Positions 8,523-19,700 of a stretch of DNA of 64,000 bases are shown piece by piece. Under the pieces are notes generated by a model, which worked only from the letters and a program-made list of their open reading frames with translations, ran no database searches and had not been told where the DNA came from. Source of the stretch: Pseudomonadota bacterium. Lineage in GTDB: Bacteria; Pseudomonadota; Alphaproteobacteria; Acetobacterales; Acetobacteraceae. Made by a program: the position numbers and the translations under genes. The stretch spans positions 54,926 to 118,925 of the forward strand of contig JABBOH010000010.1 in the NCBI GenBank assembly GCA_019351895.1, read 5' to 3'. Numbering within the stretch: the first letter of the stretch is position 1; every line of letters begins with the position of its first letter.

Positions 8523-9490
8523 CAGACGGCCACGACGCGCTGAGCGGACGCCGACAGCATGGCGGCGCGTGCCGCCTTGAGCGCCGCGAAGTCGGCATCA
8601 GCGTGATAGGAACTTCGGGTCAGAGGCGTCGCCGATACCATCAGGAAGCCCTTTGCCCGTGCAACGGAAGCGTAATCGGCGAATTCAGCCGGGGTCACAA
8701 AGCCCGCAACCGCCGCGTGCTTTGGCGTGGGCTGCAGATATTGGCCGAGCGTCAGGAAATCAACATCCGCGATGCGAAGATCGTCCATCACCTGACCCAC
8801 TTCGGCGCGAGCCTCGCCCAGCCCCACCATCATCCCCGACTTCGTGAAGATCGCCGGGTTGAGCATCTTCACCTGATCGAGCAGCCGCAGCGACTGGTAG
8901 TATCGCGCCCCGGGCCGGATCGTCGGATAAAGCCGGGGCACCGTCTCGAGATTGTGGTTGAAGACATCGGGCGCCGCCTCGGCCACGATCTCGATAGCCC
9001 CCGGCTTGCGCAGGAAGTCCGGCGTCAGAACCTCGACCGTGGTGGCGGGCGCGGCGTTGCGGATGGCGCCGATCACCGCCGCGAAATGCCGCGCGCCGCC
9101 ATCGGCCAGGTCGTCGCGATCGACCGAAGTAATCACGACGTGAAGAAGGCCGAGCTTCGCCACCGCATCCGCGACGCGGCGCGGCTCGTCGGCGTCCAGG
9201 GCCTCCGGCATGCCGGTGCGGACATTACAGAACGCGCATGCTCGGGTGCAGGTATCGCCCATGATCATCATCGTCGCGTGACGCTGTGACCAGCACTCGC
9301 CGATATTCGGGCAAGCCGCTTCCTCGCAGACAGTGACGAGCTTGTTCTCCCGCATCAGGGCGCGGGTCTCGTGATAGATCGGGTGCGTCGGCGCCCGAAC
9401 CCTTATCCAGTCCGGCTTGCGCGCGATCGGGTTGTCCGGCCGATGCGCCTTCTCCGGGTGGCGATGATCGATGAGCACGCGCGTCGCCAT
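8522..9490 (-). CDS. lipA: Lipoyl synthase
   Basis: LipA is a radical-SAM enzyme that inserts two sulfurs into octanoyl-lysine on lipoyl domains, here most directly those of PdhB and PdhC. The 322 residues carry the auxiliary cluster motif [12 protein letters not shown] and the radical-SAM motif CTRACAFC, then [13 protein letters not shown] and the C-terminal cluster serine in RSSYHAD. Length is normal. It sits downstream of lpdA, separated by 126 bp containing a T-rich stretch and a GC palindrome on the transcribed strand. An ATG start at 9490 fits, with AGGAAG further upstream. Confidence 0.98.
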   Translation of the reverse strand: MATRVLIDHRHPEKAHRPDNPIARKPDWIRVRAPTHPIYHETRALMRENKLVTVCEEAACPNIGECWSQRHATMMIMGDTCTRACAFCNVRTGMPEALDADEPRRVADAVAKLGLLHVVITSVDRDDLADGGARHFAAVIGAIRNAAPATTVEVLTPDFLRKPGAIEIVAEAAPDVFNHNLETVPRLYPTIRPGARYYQSLRLLDQVKMLNPAIFTKSGMMVGLGEARAEVGQVMDDLRIADVDFLTLGQYLQPTPKHAAVAGFVTPAEFADYASVARAKGFLMVSATPLTRSSYHADADFAALKAARAAMLSASAQRVVAV

Positions 9491-9530
9491 GATCGCCTCA
9501 CAGGAAGAAAGTATAGCTTCTTTCGCACCC

Positions 9531-9548
9531 GGCCGGGGCGCCCCGGCC
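9531..9548. other. Perfect 18-bp GC palindrome between lpdA and lipA
   Basis: GGCCGGGGCGCCCCGGCC is its own reverse complement and can fold into a tight hairpin in the leader of lipA mRNA. On the transcribed minus strand a T-rich run (near 9577-9600) comes before it rather than after, so it is not a normal intrinsic terminator. It may stabilise the lipA message or weaken read-through from lpdA. Confidence 0.45.
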
Positions 9549-9616
9549 AGGATCTCGAAAGGAAGCTCTGCCTTCGACCCTTAAAAAAGAACCAAAAACT
9601 CTTGTCCGCTTAAGCT

Positions 9617-11014
9617 CTAAAAGTGGATTGCCTGACCATAGGCGTCAAGCACCGCCTCATGCATGGTCTCGCTGACGGTAGGATGCGGAAAGACCGTGTG
9701 CATCAGCTCGGCCTCGGTCGTCTCCAACGTCCGCGCAATGACGTAGCCCTGGATCATCTCCGTCACCTCGGCGCCCACCATGTGCGCACCCAGCATCTCG
9801 CCCGTCTTGGCGTCGAAGATCGTCTTGACCATGCCCTCGGGCTCGCCCATGGCGATTGCCTTGCCGTTGCCGATGAAGGGAAAGTGCCCGACCTTGATCG
9901 CGCGTCCAGCGGCCTTCGCCTTCGCCTCGGTCATGCCGACGGACGCGACCTGCGGGCGGCAATAGGTGCAGCCCGGGATGTTGGCGACGTCCAGCGGGTG
10001 CGGGTTCTTGCCGGCGATGGCCTCGACGCAGATCACCCCCTCGTGGCTTGCCTTGTGCGCGAGCCACGGCGCGCCCGCGAGATCGCCGATCGCATAGATG
10101 CCCTCGACCCCGGTGCGGCCGAAACCGTCCACGACCACATGGGTGCGGTCGACCTTCACACCCGCCTCCTCGAGGCCGAGGTTCTCGACGTTGCCGACGA
10201 TGCCGACCGCCGAGATGACGCGGTCGACCGTGATATCCTGGGTCTTACCCCCGGCCTCGACCGTGACGGTCACGTTGTCCGCGCCCTTCTTCACGCCCTT
10301 CACGGCGGCGGAGGTATGGATGACCATGCCCTGCTTCTCGAAAGCCTTGCGCGCAAAGGCGCTGATCTCCTCGTCCTCGACGGGCAGGACGCGGTCCATC
10401 ACCTCGATGACGGTCACCTTGGCACCCATGTTGAGGTAGAAGCTCGCGAACTCGATGCCGATCGCGCCCGAGCCGATGACGAGGATGCTCTTCGGCATCG
10501 TGGTCGGCACCATGGCGTGCTTGTAGTTCCAGATGAGCTTGCCGTCCGCCTCGATTCCCGGCAGGTCGCGCGCCCGCGCGCCGGTCGCCAGGATGATGTG
10601 CGAAGCCTTCAGCGTCACCACGAGCTTGCCGTCCTTCTCCACCGCCAGCGTGTTCTTGCCGGCGAGCTTCGCCTGACCGTCGAAGACCGTCACCTTGTTC
10701 TTCTTGAGCAGGTAGCCGACGCCGGTCGCCAGCTGCTTCGCGACCGAGCGGGACCGCTTCACCACCTTGTCGAGGTCGAAGCGGATGTTGTCAGCGGAAA
10801 AGCCGAACTCGCCCAGATTGTGCAGCAGATGCGAGATCTCGGAGCTGCGGAGCAAGGCCTTGGTCGGGATGCAGCCCCAGTTCAGGCAGATGCCACCGAG
10901 ATGCTCACGCTCGACCACGGCAGTTTTCATGCCGAGTTGGGCCGCACGGATCGCGGCGACATAGCCGCCGGGGCCGCCACCGACGACCACCAGATCGAAT
11001 GATTGCTCGGCCAT
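9617..11014 (-). CDS. lpdA: Dihydrolipoyl dehydrogenase (E3)
   Basis: E3 reoxidises the dihydrolipoyl groups of the pyruvate dehydrogenase complex with FAD and passes electrons to NAD+. The 465 residues begin with the FAD-binding GGGPGGYVAAIRAAQLG, then the redox disulfide GGICLNWGCIPTKAL. Next come the NAD site VIGSGAIGIEFASFY, the second FAD segment IYAIGDLAGAPWLAHKASHE and the C-terminal catalytic HTVFPHPTVSETMHEAV. It is transcribed with the pdh genes, after a GNAT gene, with 42 bp between them. Length and motifs are complete. Confidence 0.98.
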   Translation of the reverse strand: MAEQSFDLVVVGGGPGGYVAAIRAAQLGMKTAVVEREHLGGICLNWGCIPTKALLRSSEISHLLHNLGEFGFSADNIRFDLDKVVKRSRSVAKQLATGVGYLLKKNKVTVFDGQAKLAGKNTLAVEKDGKLVVTLKASHIILATGARARDLPGIEADGKLIWNYKHAMVPTTMPKSILVIGSGAIGIEFASFYLNMGAKVTVIEVMDRVLPVEDEEISAFARKAFEKQGMVIHTSAAVKGVKKGADNVTVTVEAGGKTQDITVDRVISAVGIVGNVENLGLEEAGVKVDRTHVVVDGFGRTGVEGIYAIGDLAGAPWLAHKASHEGVICVEAIAGKNPHPLDVANIPGCTYCRPQVASVGMTEAKAKAAGRAIKVGHFPFIGNGKAIAMGEPEGMVKTIFDAKTGEMLGAHMVGAEVTEMIQGYVIARTLETTEAELMHTVFPHPTVSETMHEAVLDAYGQAIHF

Positions 11015-11056
11015 AAGGATGTCCTTCGCTAAGAGCCCGTTTCCAGGAACGCGCGC

Positions 11057-11539
11057 CTAGGCGCGCGCGAGTGCTTCAAGGGCCGTCCCGGTCAGCCGCT
11101 GCCGCGTCCAGCCATCCAGCGGATGGGCGCCGAGCGACCGGTAGAACCGGATGGCCGTTTCGTTCCAGTCGAGCACGTCCCAGTCCATGCGCGCGCATCC
11201 CTGGGCTATGGCGCGCTGCGCCAGGAAACGGAAGATCGCCCGGCCGATGCCTGACCCGCGATGCGCTGGTTCGACGAAAATATCCTCGACGAAAAGGCCG
11301 TGCCGCCCTCGGAACGTGCTGAAGTTGTAGAACCAGACTGCAACGCCGGCGGGTTTCCCCTCGACCTCGGCGAGCAGCGCCTCGGCGCGGGCGGGCGTGC
11401 CGAAAAGGGAGGCCTGGAAGTCCGCTTCTGTCGCCAAAACCTCATTCTCCAGCCGCTCATAAGCGGCTAGGGCGCGAACGAAGCCGAGGATGGTGGGCAC
11501 ATCCTCGGGTGTCGCCATGCGAAGGACAGCGGCGGCCAC
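11057..11539 (-). CDS. GNAT-family N-acetyltransferase
   Basis: The 160 residues form a GNAT domain: first strand VLRMATPEDVPTILGFVRAL, core AVWFYNFSTFRGRHGLFVED, acetyl-CoA loop RGSGIGRAIFRFLAQRA and DWNETAIRFYRSLGAHPLD. The pattern resembles diamine/thialysine acetyltransferases, but the substrate cannot be read from sequence. It lies between pdhC (15 bp away) and lpdA (42 bp) on the same strand, so it is probably cotranscribed with a complex that makes acetyl-CoA. I prefer the GTG at 11539 to the ATG at 11518 because the ATG would cut into the first strand. Confidence 0.85.
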   Translation of the reverse strand: MAAAVLRMATPEDVPTILGFVRALAAYERLENEVLATEADFQASLFGTPARAEALLAEVEGKPAGVAVWFYNFSTFRGRHGLFVEDIFVEPAHRGSGIGRAIFRFLAQRAIAQGCARMDWDVLDWNETAIRFYRSLGAHPLDGWTRQRLTGTALEALARA

Positions 11540-11554
11540 GGTCGCGGGTCCGCC

Positions 11555-12922
11555 TCAGAGCATCAGGTTCAGCGGTTCCTGGATGATCGACTTGAAGGCC
11601 TGCAGCCACTCGGCCCCAAGCGCGCCATCCACCACGCGGTGATCGACGCTGAGCGTCGCGCTCATGACGGTCGCGACGGCAAGCTGCCCATCCTTCACCA
11701 CCGCCCGCTGCTCTCCCGCGCCAACAGCCAGAATCGCCGCCTGAGGCGGGTTGATGATGGCCTGGAAGTCCTTCACCCCGAACATGCCGAGGTTGGACAC
11801 CGAGAAGCCGCCGCCCTGGAATTCCTCGGGCTTCAGCTTGCCGGCGCGGGCACGGAGGCCGAGATCCTTCATCTCGTTGCTGATCGTCGCCAAGCCCTTC
11901 TGGTCGGCGCGGCGGATGATCGGCGTGATCAGCCCGTCGGGAATGGCGACCGCCACCGAAACGTCCACGTCGTCGTAGAAGGCGACACCTTCCTCGGTAA
12001 AGCTCGCATTGACCTTGGGCACGCGGCGGAGCGCGATCGCCGAGGCTTTGATGATCATATCGTTGACCGAGAGCTTGAACGCGCCAGCGCCATCCTTGGC
12101 GGAGCGGGAATTCAGCTCGCCGCGTAGCTTGAGCAGCGCATCGAGTTCGATGTCCATGGTCAGGTAGAAATGCGGGACCGTCTGCTTGCTCTCGGTCAGC
12201 CGTTTGGCGATGACGCGGCGCATGCTGGTGTGGGGCACCATCTGATGCGGCGCGGTGATGGCTGGCGCCTTCGGCGATGCGACGGGCGCCGCCTTCTCGG
12301 CGGCAGCCACAGGCGCGGGCGCGGGCGCAGCGGCAGTCGCCGCCGGCTGAGCCGTCCCAGGCGCAGCCTTCGCGGCATCCACATCGGCGCGCACGATCCG
12401 CCCGTTCGGGCCGGAGCCGTTGATGGCCTTGAGGTCGACACCCATCTCCTTCGCGACCCGCTTGGCGAGCGGGGAGGCGAAGATACGCTCGCCGCGACCC
12501 TGAGCGCCGGTGTCATGGCCATTGGAGGCCGGTTGAGCTGCAGCAGCCGGGGGAGCGACCGAGGCGGCCTTCGGAGCCTGAGCATCCTGCTCCGCGACCT
12601 TCGCCGCCTCCGGCGCGGTCGCCTGGGGAGCCGCGGCCGCGGGTGCAGGCGCCGATGCAGCGCCATCGGGCACCGCCTCGCCTTCCTGCACGAGAATCGC
12701 GATCGGCGCGTTGACCTTCACACCCTCGGTGCCGTCGGCCACCAGGATCTTGCCGAGCACGCCCTCGTCGACCGCCTCGACTTCCATGGTCGCCTTGTCG
12801 GTCTCGATCTCCGCGATGATATCGCCCGCCTTCACCGCCTCGCCCTGCTTCTTCAGCCAGCGTGCGAGCGTGCCCTCGGTCATCGTCGGGCTCAGCGCGG
12901 GCATCAGGATGTTGATGGCCAT
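11555..12922 (-). CDS. pdhC: Dihydrolipoamide acetyltransferase (E2) of pyruvate dehydrogenase
   Basis: E2 is the core of the pyruvate dehydrogenase complex and transfers acetyl groups from lipoate to CoA. The 455 residues hold one lipoyl domain (about 1-78; lipoylated lysine in [14 protein letters not shown]), an Ala/Pro linker, the peripheral-subunit-binding domain ([23 protein letters not shown], about 160-200), a second linker and the catalytic domain with [12 protein letters not shown]. The start at 12922 has GGGGAGAG upstream. It follows pdhB by 13 bp. Only one lipoyl domain is on E2; another is on PdhB. Confidence 0.97.
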   Translation of the reverse strand: MAINILMPALSPTMTEGTLARWLKKQGEAVKAGDIIAEIETDKATMEVEAVDEGVLGKILVADGTEGVKVNAPIAILVQEGEAVPDGAASAPAPAAAAPQATAPEAAKVAEQDAQAPKAASVAPPAAAAQPASNGHDTGAQGRGERIFASPLAKRVAKEMGVDLKAINGSGPNGRIVRADVDAAKAAPGTAQPAATAAAPAPAPVAAAEKAAPVASPKAPAITAPHQMVPHTSMRRVIAKRLTESKQTVPHFYLTMDIELDALLKLRGELNSRSAKDGAGAFKLSVNDMIIKASAIALRRVPKVNASFTEEGVAFYDDVDVSVAVAIPDGLITPIIRRADQKGLATISNEMKDLGLRARAGKLKPEEFQGGGFSVSNLGMFGVKDFQAIINPPQAAILAVGAGEQRAVVKDGQLAVATVMSATLSVDHRVVDGALGAEWLQAFKSIIQEPLNLML

Positions 12923-12935
12923 GGCGTCTCTCCCC

Positions 12936-14300
12936 TCAGACGATCTTGCGGACGGCGTCGACGACCCAGGAGACCTGCGGCAGCGCCAGCTTCTCCAGAT
13001 TGGCGGCGTAGGGCAGCGGCACGTCCAGCCCGTGCACGCGGACCGGCGGCGCATCCAGCCAGTCGAAGCAATGCTCCATGATCTGCATCGCGATCTCGGC
13101 GCCGATGCCGGCGAAGGGCCAGCCTTCCTCCACCGTCACCAGACGGCTTGTCTTCTTCACGCTCTCGACGATCGTCGCGGTATCCAGCGGACGGAGCGAG
13201 CGGAGGTTGATGACCTCGGCGCTGATGCCCTGCTCGGCCAGCGCTTCCGCCGCCTGCAGGGCGACGCCCACCATGATGCTGAAGGCCACGATCGTCACAT
13301 GCTCGCCCGGACGTTCGATCTTGGCCTTGCCGATCGGCAGCACGAAGTCGTCGGCGGTCGGGCACTCGAAGCTATGGCCGTAGAGGATCTCGTTTTCCAG
13401 CACGATGACCGGGTTGGGGTCGCGGATGGCGGCGCGCAGCAGGCCGAGGGCGTCGGCCGAGGACCATGGGGCCACGACCTTCAGGCCGGGGCAATGGGCA
13501 TACCAGGAGGCGTAGCACTGGCTGTGCTGGGCGCCCACGCGGGACGCCGCGCCATTGGGACCCCGGAAGGTGATCGGCGCTCCCATCTGGCCGCCTGACA
13601 TATAGAGGGTCTTGGCGGCCGAGTTGATGATCTGGTCGATCGCCTGCATGGCGAAGTTGAAGGTCATGAACTCGACGATGGGCTTGAGGCCGGTCATCGC
13701 CGCCCCCACCGCCATGCCGGTGAAGCCATGTTCGGTGATGGGCGTGTCGATCACCCGGCGGGGGCCGAACTCATCCAGCAATCCCTGGCTGATCTTGTAG
13801 GCCCCCTGGTACTGGGCAACTTCCTCGCCCATCAGGAACACATCGCCATCCGCCCGCATTTCCATCGCCATGGCATCGCGCAGCGCCTCGCGCACCGTGA
13901 TCGCCTTGGTCGGGCCCCAATCCTTTTCGGGCTCGGGCGTGGCGGCGGAGGCCGCGATCGGTAACGGGGCGACCGCCTGCGGGGTGCTTTTCGGCGGCGC
14001 CTCCATGACGGGCGGCGCGCTCTCGGCCTTCTGGGGCACGGGCGCCGCAGCGGCGCCGTCGCCGCCACCGATCTCGGCGATCGGCGTGTTCACCGCGACA
14101 CCCTCGGTCCCTTCCTCGACGAGGATGGAGGAGAGCTTGCCCTCATCCACCGCCTCGACCTCCATGGTCGCCTTGTCGGTCTCGATCTCGGCGATGACGT
14201 CGCCCGCCTTGATCTCCTCGCCGACCTTCTTGAGCCAGCGGGCGAGCTTGCCCTCGGTCATGGTCGGGCTGAGGGCCGGCATGAGAATCTGCGTCGCCAT
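12936..14300 (-). CDS. pdhB: Pyruvate dehydrogenase E1 beta with N-terminal lipoyl domain
   Basis: This E1 component works with PdhA to decarboxylate pyruvate on thiamine diphosphate. The 454 residues start with a lipoyl domain (about 1-78, [14 protein letters not shown]), a Pro/Ala linker, then the transketolase-like domain from about 125 ([61 protein letters not shown]). A lipoyl domain on E1 beta is typical of alphaproteobacteria. The ATG at 14300 lies 5 bp after the pdhA stop. Its lipoyl coding DNA is very like the start of pdhC, which could allow recombination between the two. Confidence 0.97.
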   Translation of the reverse strand: MATQILMPALSPTMTEGKLARWLKKVGEEIKAGDVIAEIETDKATMEVEAVDEGKLSSILVEEGTEGVAVNTPIAEIGGGDGAAAAPVPQKAESAPPVMEAPPKSTPQAVAPLPIAASAATPEPEKDWGPTKAITVREALRDAMAMEMRADGDVFLMGEEVAQYQGAYKISQGLLDEFGPRRVIDTPITEHGFTGMAVGAAMTGLKPIVEFMTFNFAMQAIDQIINSAAKTLYMSGGQMGAPITFRGPNGAASRVGAQHSQCYASWYAHCPGLKVVAPWSSADALGLLRAAIRDPNPVIVLENEILYGHSFECPTADDFVLPIGKAKIERPGEHVTIVAFSIMVGVALQAAEALAEQGISAEVINLRSLRPLDTATIVESVKKTSRLVTVEEGWPFAGIGAEIAMQIMEHCFDWLDAPPVRVHGLDVPLPYAANLEKLALPQVSWVVDAVRKIV

Positions 14301-14305
14301 GGGGC

Positions 14306-15316
14306 TCAGGCCTCCACCAGGATATCGGTCCACAATTCTTTCGGATCGGGCTCGGGGCTGGACTGGGCGAAGTCCGCCGCCTCCTGCACCACCGCCTTCA
14401 CGGCGTCGTCGATCTTCTTGATCTCGGCCTCGTCCACGCCCTGCTCAGTCAGGAGATGGTGAACGGATTCGATGCAGTCACGCTCGCTGCGCATCTTCTG
14501 CACCTCCTCCCGCGTCCGGTATTTGGCAGGGTCGGACATGGAGTGGCCGCGATAACGGTAGGTCTTCATCTCCAGCAGGAACGGTCCCTTGCCGGCACGG
14601 CAATGGGCGATGGCCTGTTCGGCCGCTTCCTTCACCGCGACAACGCTCATGCCGTCGACCTGCAATCCCGGGATGCCCCAGGCCGCGCCGTTCTTGGAGA
14701 GGTCCTTCGACGCCGAGGCACGTTCGACGCTGGTGCCCATGCCGTATCGGTTGTTCTCGATCACGAAGACAACCGGCAGCTTCATCAGCGCCGCGAGGTT
14801 GAAGCTCTCGAACACCTGCCCCTGATTGGAGGCGCCCTCGCCGAAATAGGTGACGGAGACGTTGTCGGTGCCGCGATACCAGTTGGAGAAGCCCAAGCCC
14901 GTGCCGATCGAGACCTGAGCGCCGACGATGCCGTGGCCGCCGTAGAAGCCCTTGGCCTTGCTGAACATGTGCATGGAGCCGCCCTTGCCATGCGAGTATC
15001 CGGTGGAGCGGCCGGTCAGCTCGGCCATGACGCCGCGGGCCTCCATGCCGGTCGCCAGCATGTGCCCATGATCGCGATAGCTGGTGATGACCTGGTCGCC
15101 GGGCTTCAGCGCCGCCTGGACGCCCACGACCACGGCTTCCTGGCCAATGTAGAGGTGGCAGAAGCCGCCGATGAGGCCCATGCCGTAAAGCTGTCCCGCC
15201 TTCTCCTCAAACCGCCTGATCAGCAGCATGTCGTGATAGGCGCGCAGAAGGTCGTCCTTACCCATTGATACCTCGGGGGTTCTCGTCCGTTTGCGGGTAG
15301 CCGCTGGCTGGGCCAT
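14306..15316 (-). CDS. pdhA: Pyruvate dehydrogenase E1 alpha
   Basis: E1 alpha binds thiamine diphosphate and pyruvate. The 336 residues (from the ATG at 15316, GGAG upstream) include [32 protein letters not shown], the diphosphate motif beginning [15 protein letters not shown] and ending in IENNRYGMG, and [20 protein letters not shown], which contains the phosphorylation-loop-like region. The usual GDG of the motif reads GEG here, a conservative change. It heads pdhA-pdhB-pdhC-GNAT-lpdA-lipA-ratA. A longer frame to 15517 exists but lacks a ribosome site. Confidence 0.97.
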   Translation of the reverse strand: MAQPAATRKRTRTPEVSMGKDDLLRAYHDMLLIRRFEEKAGQLYGMGLIGGFCHLYIGQEAVVVGVQAALKPGDQVITSYRDHGHMLATGMEARGVMAELTGRSTGYSHGKGGSMHMFSKAKGFYGGHGIVGAQVSIGTGLGFSNWYRGTDNVSVTYFGEGASNQGQVFESFNLAALMKLPVVFVIENNRYGMGTSVERASASKDLSKNGAAWGIPGLQVDGMSVVAVKEAAEQAIAHCRAGKGPFLLEMKTYRYRGHSMSDPAKYRTREEVQKMRSERDCIESVHHLLTEQGVDEAEIKKIDDAVKAVVQEAADFAQSSPEPDPKELWTDILVEA

Positions 15317-15612
15317 TCCAAACTCCGTGTCGGCGACGGTGGCCGTGGTCGCAAAATCCTCGCGACACCTAACCATTCCCGCCAAGCTCGACAAGTCGAG
15401 GGGGAGAAAACCCTTATGTTGCAATGCAATATCGGAGGTTAACCGAAATCCAGTTAAGTCGCTGAACGCTTTGTTTGAAGCTGTTTGGCGCGCGCCAGAC
15501 GTTGCCGGAATGGGCACGAATTAGACCGGTTATTGCCCCGGCTGGCCCCGAATGCGTCGAGTGTTGCCGGGGGCGTCCCGACGCCCGGCGCCGCCCCCTA
15601 TTGCAGCCGACT
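15317..15612. promoter_or_regulatory. pdh leader/promoter region with two inverted repeats
   Basis: No gene is seen. On the minus strand TTAACC and CATAAG are 18 bp apart (about 15409-15438) and could be a weak sigma70-type promoter for pdhA. An inverted repeat CTCGAC-AA-GTCGAG lies at 15387-15400 in the leader and is a candidate operator. A GC hairpin (GGGCGT/ACGCCC, 15571-15586) lies just after the upstream LpxR-like gene and may end its transcript. Confidence 0.35.
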
Positions 15613-16674
15613 TCAGAAACGCGCCGAGACGGCGACCGAGCCGAAGTCGAACATCCCGCCTTGCTGCGTCGTGAATTCATGCGTCTGCCATGTCTGGCTG
15701 AAGGTCACCCGCACGCCATGATAGATGACAGCAACCCCCACCTCGAACTCGCCCACCAGCGGCTTCTTGGTGACGCTCGGCCCGCTGTTCGAGAAGGAGT
15801 TGCCCTCCAGCAGCGTATTATAGGCGACGGCCTTCGCGTCCGCCCCCCCGAACACGTACCAGGCGAAGCCCGAATCCGGGGTGTATGCGTCGCCTCCGGT
15901 CATCCCGGGCATGATGCGGCCAGCGCCGAAATCATCCCGCAAGCCTTGACCAAAGCGCAGGATGGCGCCTGCCTGCCCGTAGATCTCCTCGGAGCCGACG
16001 AAGCCGGTGATGTCGGGCAGGATGTCGACCCCGACCGGCGCGGTGTCGAGGAACGGCAGGCTCGTCAGGTTGAGCAGCGGCAGACGGTATGTCCGATCGA
16101 GGAAGACGTTCAGCACGGGCCGGTTGTCGAGCTGATAGCCCCAACCCTGGTTCTGCTTGTCGCCGATGATCGTGTGGAAACCGTTCTGCACCATCTCACC
16201 CCCGGCATCGGGACCGAGCACGCCCGCCTGGACGCCGACGCGGGTGCGATAAAGCTCGGTATCCTGGATGAGTTGGCCCGTCAGCAGCAGGGTCGCCGCA
16301 TATGGACGATCGTTCGGGTCGGGCGGCCTGAGCTGCGTATCCGCCGGCGTGAACATCTGCTGGCTGATGTCGATGCTGACGCGCTGACTGCCGGCCCCGA
16401 ACACCGCATGGCCGGCATTGGCGATGAAACCCGGCACGACGCCCGTGGGGCCGGTCCAGCCAAGCTGCTCCCCGCTCGTGTAATACTGATCCGTCGTGCC
16501 CGTGACGTCGTTCTCGATGCGGATCGTGTAGATGCTGTTGTTGTCAGGCGGCGGCAACGCCGGTTGCGCCTGCGCAGTCCCCATGCTGCACAGAAGGCCG
16601 CCTCCGATCAGAACCCCCATCCCCGTCGCACAGGCCAGGACACTCACGCGCGCAGCGGCAGGGATGTTCGTCAT
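15613..16674 (-). CDS. LpxR-family outer-membrane lipid A deacylase-like protein
   Basis: The 353 residues start with a signal peptide (about 1-37, cleavage near AQAQP) and match the LpxR/DUF2219 group. Seen are IRIENDVTGTTDQYYTSGEQ (Asn-Asp and Ser region of the active site), RPYAATLLLTGQL, GFHTIIGDKQNQGWGYQLDN (a catalytic-His-type segment) and a C-terminal phenylalanine usual for outer-membrane beta-barrels. Known members remove the 3'-acyloxyacyl group of lipid A in the outer membrane. Neighbours give no further hint; it sits alone between pdhA and the glycogen operon on the same strand. Activity on lipid A is inferred from family. Confidence 0.85.
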   Translation of the reverse strand: MTNIPAAARVSVLACATGMGVLIGGGLLCSMGTAQAQPALPPPDNNSIYTIRIENDVTGTTDQYYTSGEQLGWTGPTGVVPGFIANAGHAVFGAGSQRVSIDISQQMFTPADTQLRPPDPNDRPYAATLLLTGQLIQDTELYRTRVGVQAGVLGPDAGGEMVQNGFHTIIGDKQNQGWGYQLDNRPVLNVFLDRTYRLPLLNLTSLPFLDTAPVGVDILPDITGFVGSEEIYGQAGAILRFGQGLRDDFGAGRIMPGMTGGDAYTPDSGFAWYVFGGADAKAVAYNTLLEGNSFSNSGPSVTKKPLVGEFEVGVAVIYHGVRVTFSQTWQTHEFTTQQGGMFDFGSVAVSARF

Positions 16675-16779
16675 GAAGCGGCTTTCAGCGCGAGGCGTGG
16701 GAGAAGACCGAGGATCCGGCCAAGTTATGAATAAACGTTAGGAAACCAGAAAGTACTCTGCATGCTCATGGCTGTCCGC

Positions 16780-19700
16780 TCACGACTCCGTGCGAACACG
16801 GCCGCGCAGCCGGTTCAGGACCGCGCGGCCGATCTCGGTGGTCCAGAGCCTATCCTCCGGCACTGAAACCTTACGCCGCCAATTCGCGCGCTCCATATCC
16901 GTGCCGGGCAGGTTCACCGCCACCGTTTCCGCCGCCAGATCGTCGGCCTGGACCAGATCGAGAAGGCAGGGAGCCGCGTTGACGAACGCATGGATCGCGC
17001 CCGCGAGCGCCGGCGACATCGCCGCCCTGAGGTCGATGGCGGCGTCGGACGGCATCATCCCCTCGTCCCTGAGCGCGCCGAGCATCGCCGCCTTCTCGCG
17101 GCCGCGCGCGACATGGGCATCGGCAGCGGCGGTCTGATCCCAAAGCCCCAGGACCACCCGCTCCTCGATATCCGCGCCGAGCCACCAGCCGGCGAGCGTC
17201 GGCAGGTCATGCGTGGAGACGCAGGCGGCCGCGAGTCGCGGATAGCCGGCCGGCCGCAAGAAGTCGTCACCTTGGCGCTCGAACCAGAGGACGCGGTACG
17301 ACAGCAGGCCGCGATCGGCCATCGCATCCCGCACGCCGTCGGGCACGGTGCCGAGATCCTCGCCGACGACGATGCACTCCGCCGCCTGGCTCTCGAGCGC
17401 TGTGACGCCGAGCAGATCGTGCAGTGGATAGGCGAGATAGGCGCCCTCAGTCGCGCGCGCGCCCTCCGGGATCAGGAAGAGCCGGTTGAGCCCCAGCACA
17501 TGGTCGATCCGGAGCGCCCCGGCATGGCGCATGTTGGCGGCGAGAAGGCCGCCGAACCCGGCATAGCCCTGGGCCCGCATTGCCAGCGGGTTGGGTGGCG
17601 GCAGGTTCCAATTCTGCCCCTCGAGCGAGAACGGGTCCGGCGGGGCGCCGACCGAAACGCCCGTCATGAGCAGGTCCTGCTCCGACCATGCCTCGGCGCC
17701 GATCGGTGCCGTGCCGACCGCGAGGTCGCGGTAGAAGCCAAGGCTGAGGCCCGCAGCGCGTGACGACGCGGCGGCGGCGGCGAGTTGTCGATCGGCGATC
17801 CATTGCATGAAGCCGGCGAGACGCACCGCTTTGGCATTGGCGGCCGCGAAGTCCCGCACGGCCGCGCTGTCCGGGTCACGAAGCGCCTCCGGCCACTCCC
17901 GCCACGAGCCTTGCGGATACTGGGCGCTGATCGCTTCGAAGGTGGCGAACCGCTGAAGGCCCGGGCCGCCTTCCGCCACGAAAGCGGCATATGCGGCAGC
18001 CGCCGGATGGTCGGGCGGCAGCTTCGCCAAGGCTGCGGCGGCGGCCCCGAGCACGCGGCGCTTCGCGGACCAGACGCCAGGGTAGTCCACCGCCTCCGTC
18101 GCCCGCGCGGCGGCGAAGGCCGAGCCCTCCGCAGCCAGAGCGGCCCTGACCTCCGGCAGATCGCCCAGGAACGGCAGATCGGCGACATCGACGTAGATCG
18201 GGTCGAGGAAGCGCCGGTCGGACGGCGAGTAGGGGCTCGCAAAGCGCCGGTCCTCAGGGAAAAGCGCGTGGAGCGGGTTGAGCCCGATGATCGCGCCCCC
18301 CTCAGCCGCCGTGCGCCGCCCGATGGCAGCCAGGGTCGAGAAGTCCCCGATCCCCTGATCGCCCGCGCGCCGAAGGGTATAGAGATGGGCCGCGAGCCCG
18401 AAACGCCGGGCTCCATGAGCGAGCGCCTGCGGCAGATGGCATTGCGCGGGCGTCACCGTCAGTAGGCAGGTCGCGGGCTCCGGCCCATCGTCGCAGATGA
18501 TGCGGTGGCGGCCCAGCGGCTGGGGCGGCAGCGTCACCGTGCGGATTGTCGCGGTGCGCCCGTCGGGCGCCGTCGCGATGGTCAACGCGCCCGTCTGCGG
18601 AGTGACGACCACACGCGCCCGGCTGCCATCCTGGCGCAGCACGACGAGCGCGATCGCCCGCGTCAGGCGGCTCAAGCCAGGGCCGAGCGGGAGTTCCACC
18701 GGGGTGCCCTCAATGAGGACAAGGCTCGGCGGCAGCGGCGCGAAGACGGTGCGGAGGCTCAGGCTATAGAGGCTCGCGTCCAGATCGCCCGCGGTATCGG
18801 CCGGCAGCCGCATCGCGCGGAGGAGCGCGCGCTTCGTGTCGTCGGGTACGAGATGGTTGGCGCCCGCGATGTCCCACCAGTCATGCGCGAGGCCGGCCGC
18901 CTCGGCGAGACGCGAAAGGCGAGCGCTCGGATCGGCCGAAGGCTGGGACCGCGTCCTCGGGACGGCGGCTTCCGCCGCCGGTTCCTCGATGCACAGCAGC
19001 GCCGTGCGAGCCTCTACGTCCAGCGCCTCCCCGGCAACCAGCGGCGCGGCATCGGGCGATGCGCTGTCGATCACACGCCGCCAGACATGGCCGGGACGCG
19101 GTTCAGGAAAGATGAGCTGGAAACCCGCCCATCCCGCATTCAGTACGACCAGCGCCCGGCTCCCAGCGCCGGGCTCCACCGGACGATAAAGATCGGCGAT
19201 GAGCACGTGGTGGTCTGGATTGTTCCAGTCCGAGACTTCCATGGCCTCGCCGTCGGGCCGCCGCCAGACGACATCGGGCCGCAACGAGCCATCGACCGCC
19301 GCGCCGGTGAGGTGCGTGAGGTCGGTCAGCGCCGGGCACGATCGCCGCGCCACGATGAGGCGGGCCGTGAAGGCCGCGAGAGCGTTATCGGCACTCGTCC
19401 ATTCGATCCAGGACAGCGGCGTGTCCTGCGCATATGCGTTGTTGTTGCCGCCCTGGCTACGGGCCAGTTCATCGCCGGCGGCCAGCATCGGCACGCCGCG
19501 CGACAGCAAAAGGGTCGCGAGCATCGCGCGGATATCGGCATGTCGGGCAGCGACGATCCGGGGGTCGGCGCTCGGTCCCTCGACGTAATGGTTCCACGAG
19601 ATGTTGTCGGTGGTGCCGTCCCGGTTCCCTTCGCCATTCGTCTCGTTGTGCTTCCCGGAATAGGAGACGAGGTCAGCGAGCGTGAAACCGTCATGCGCGG

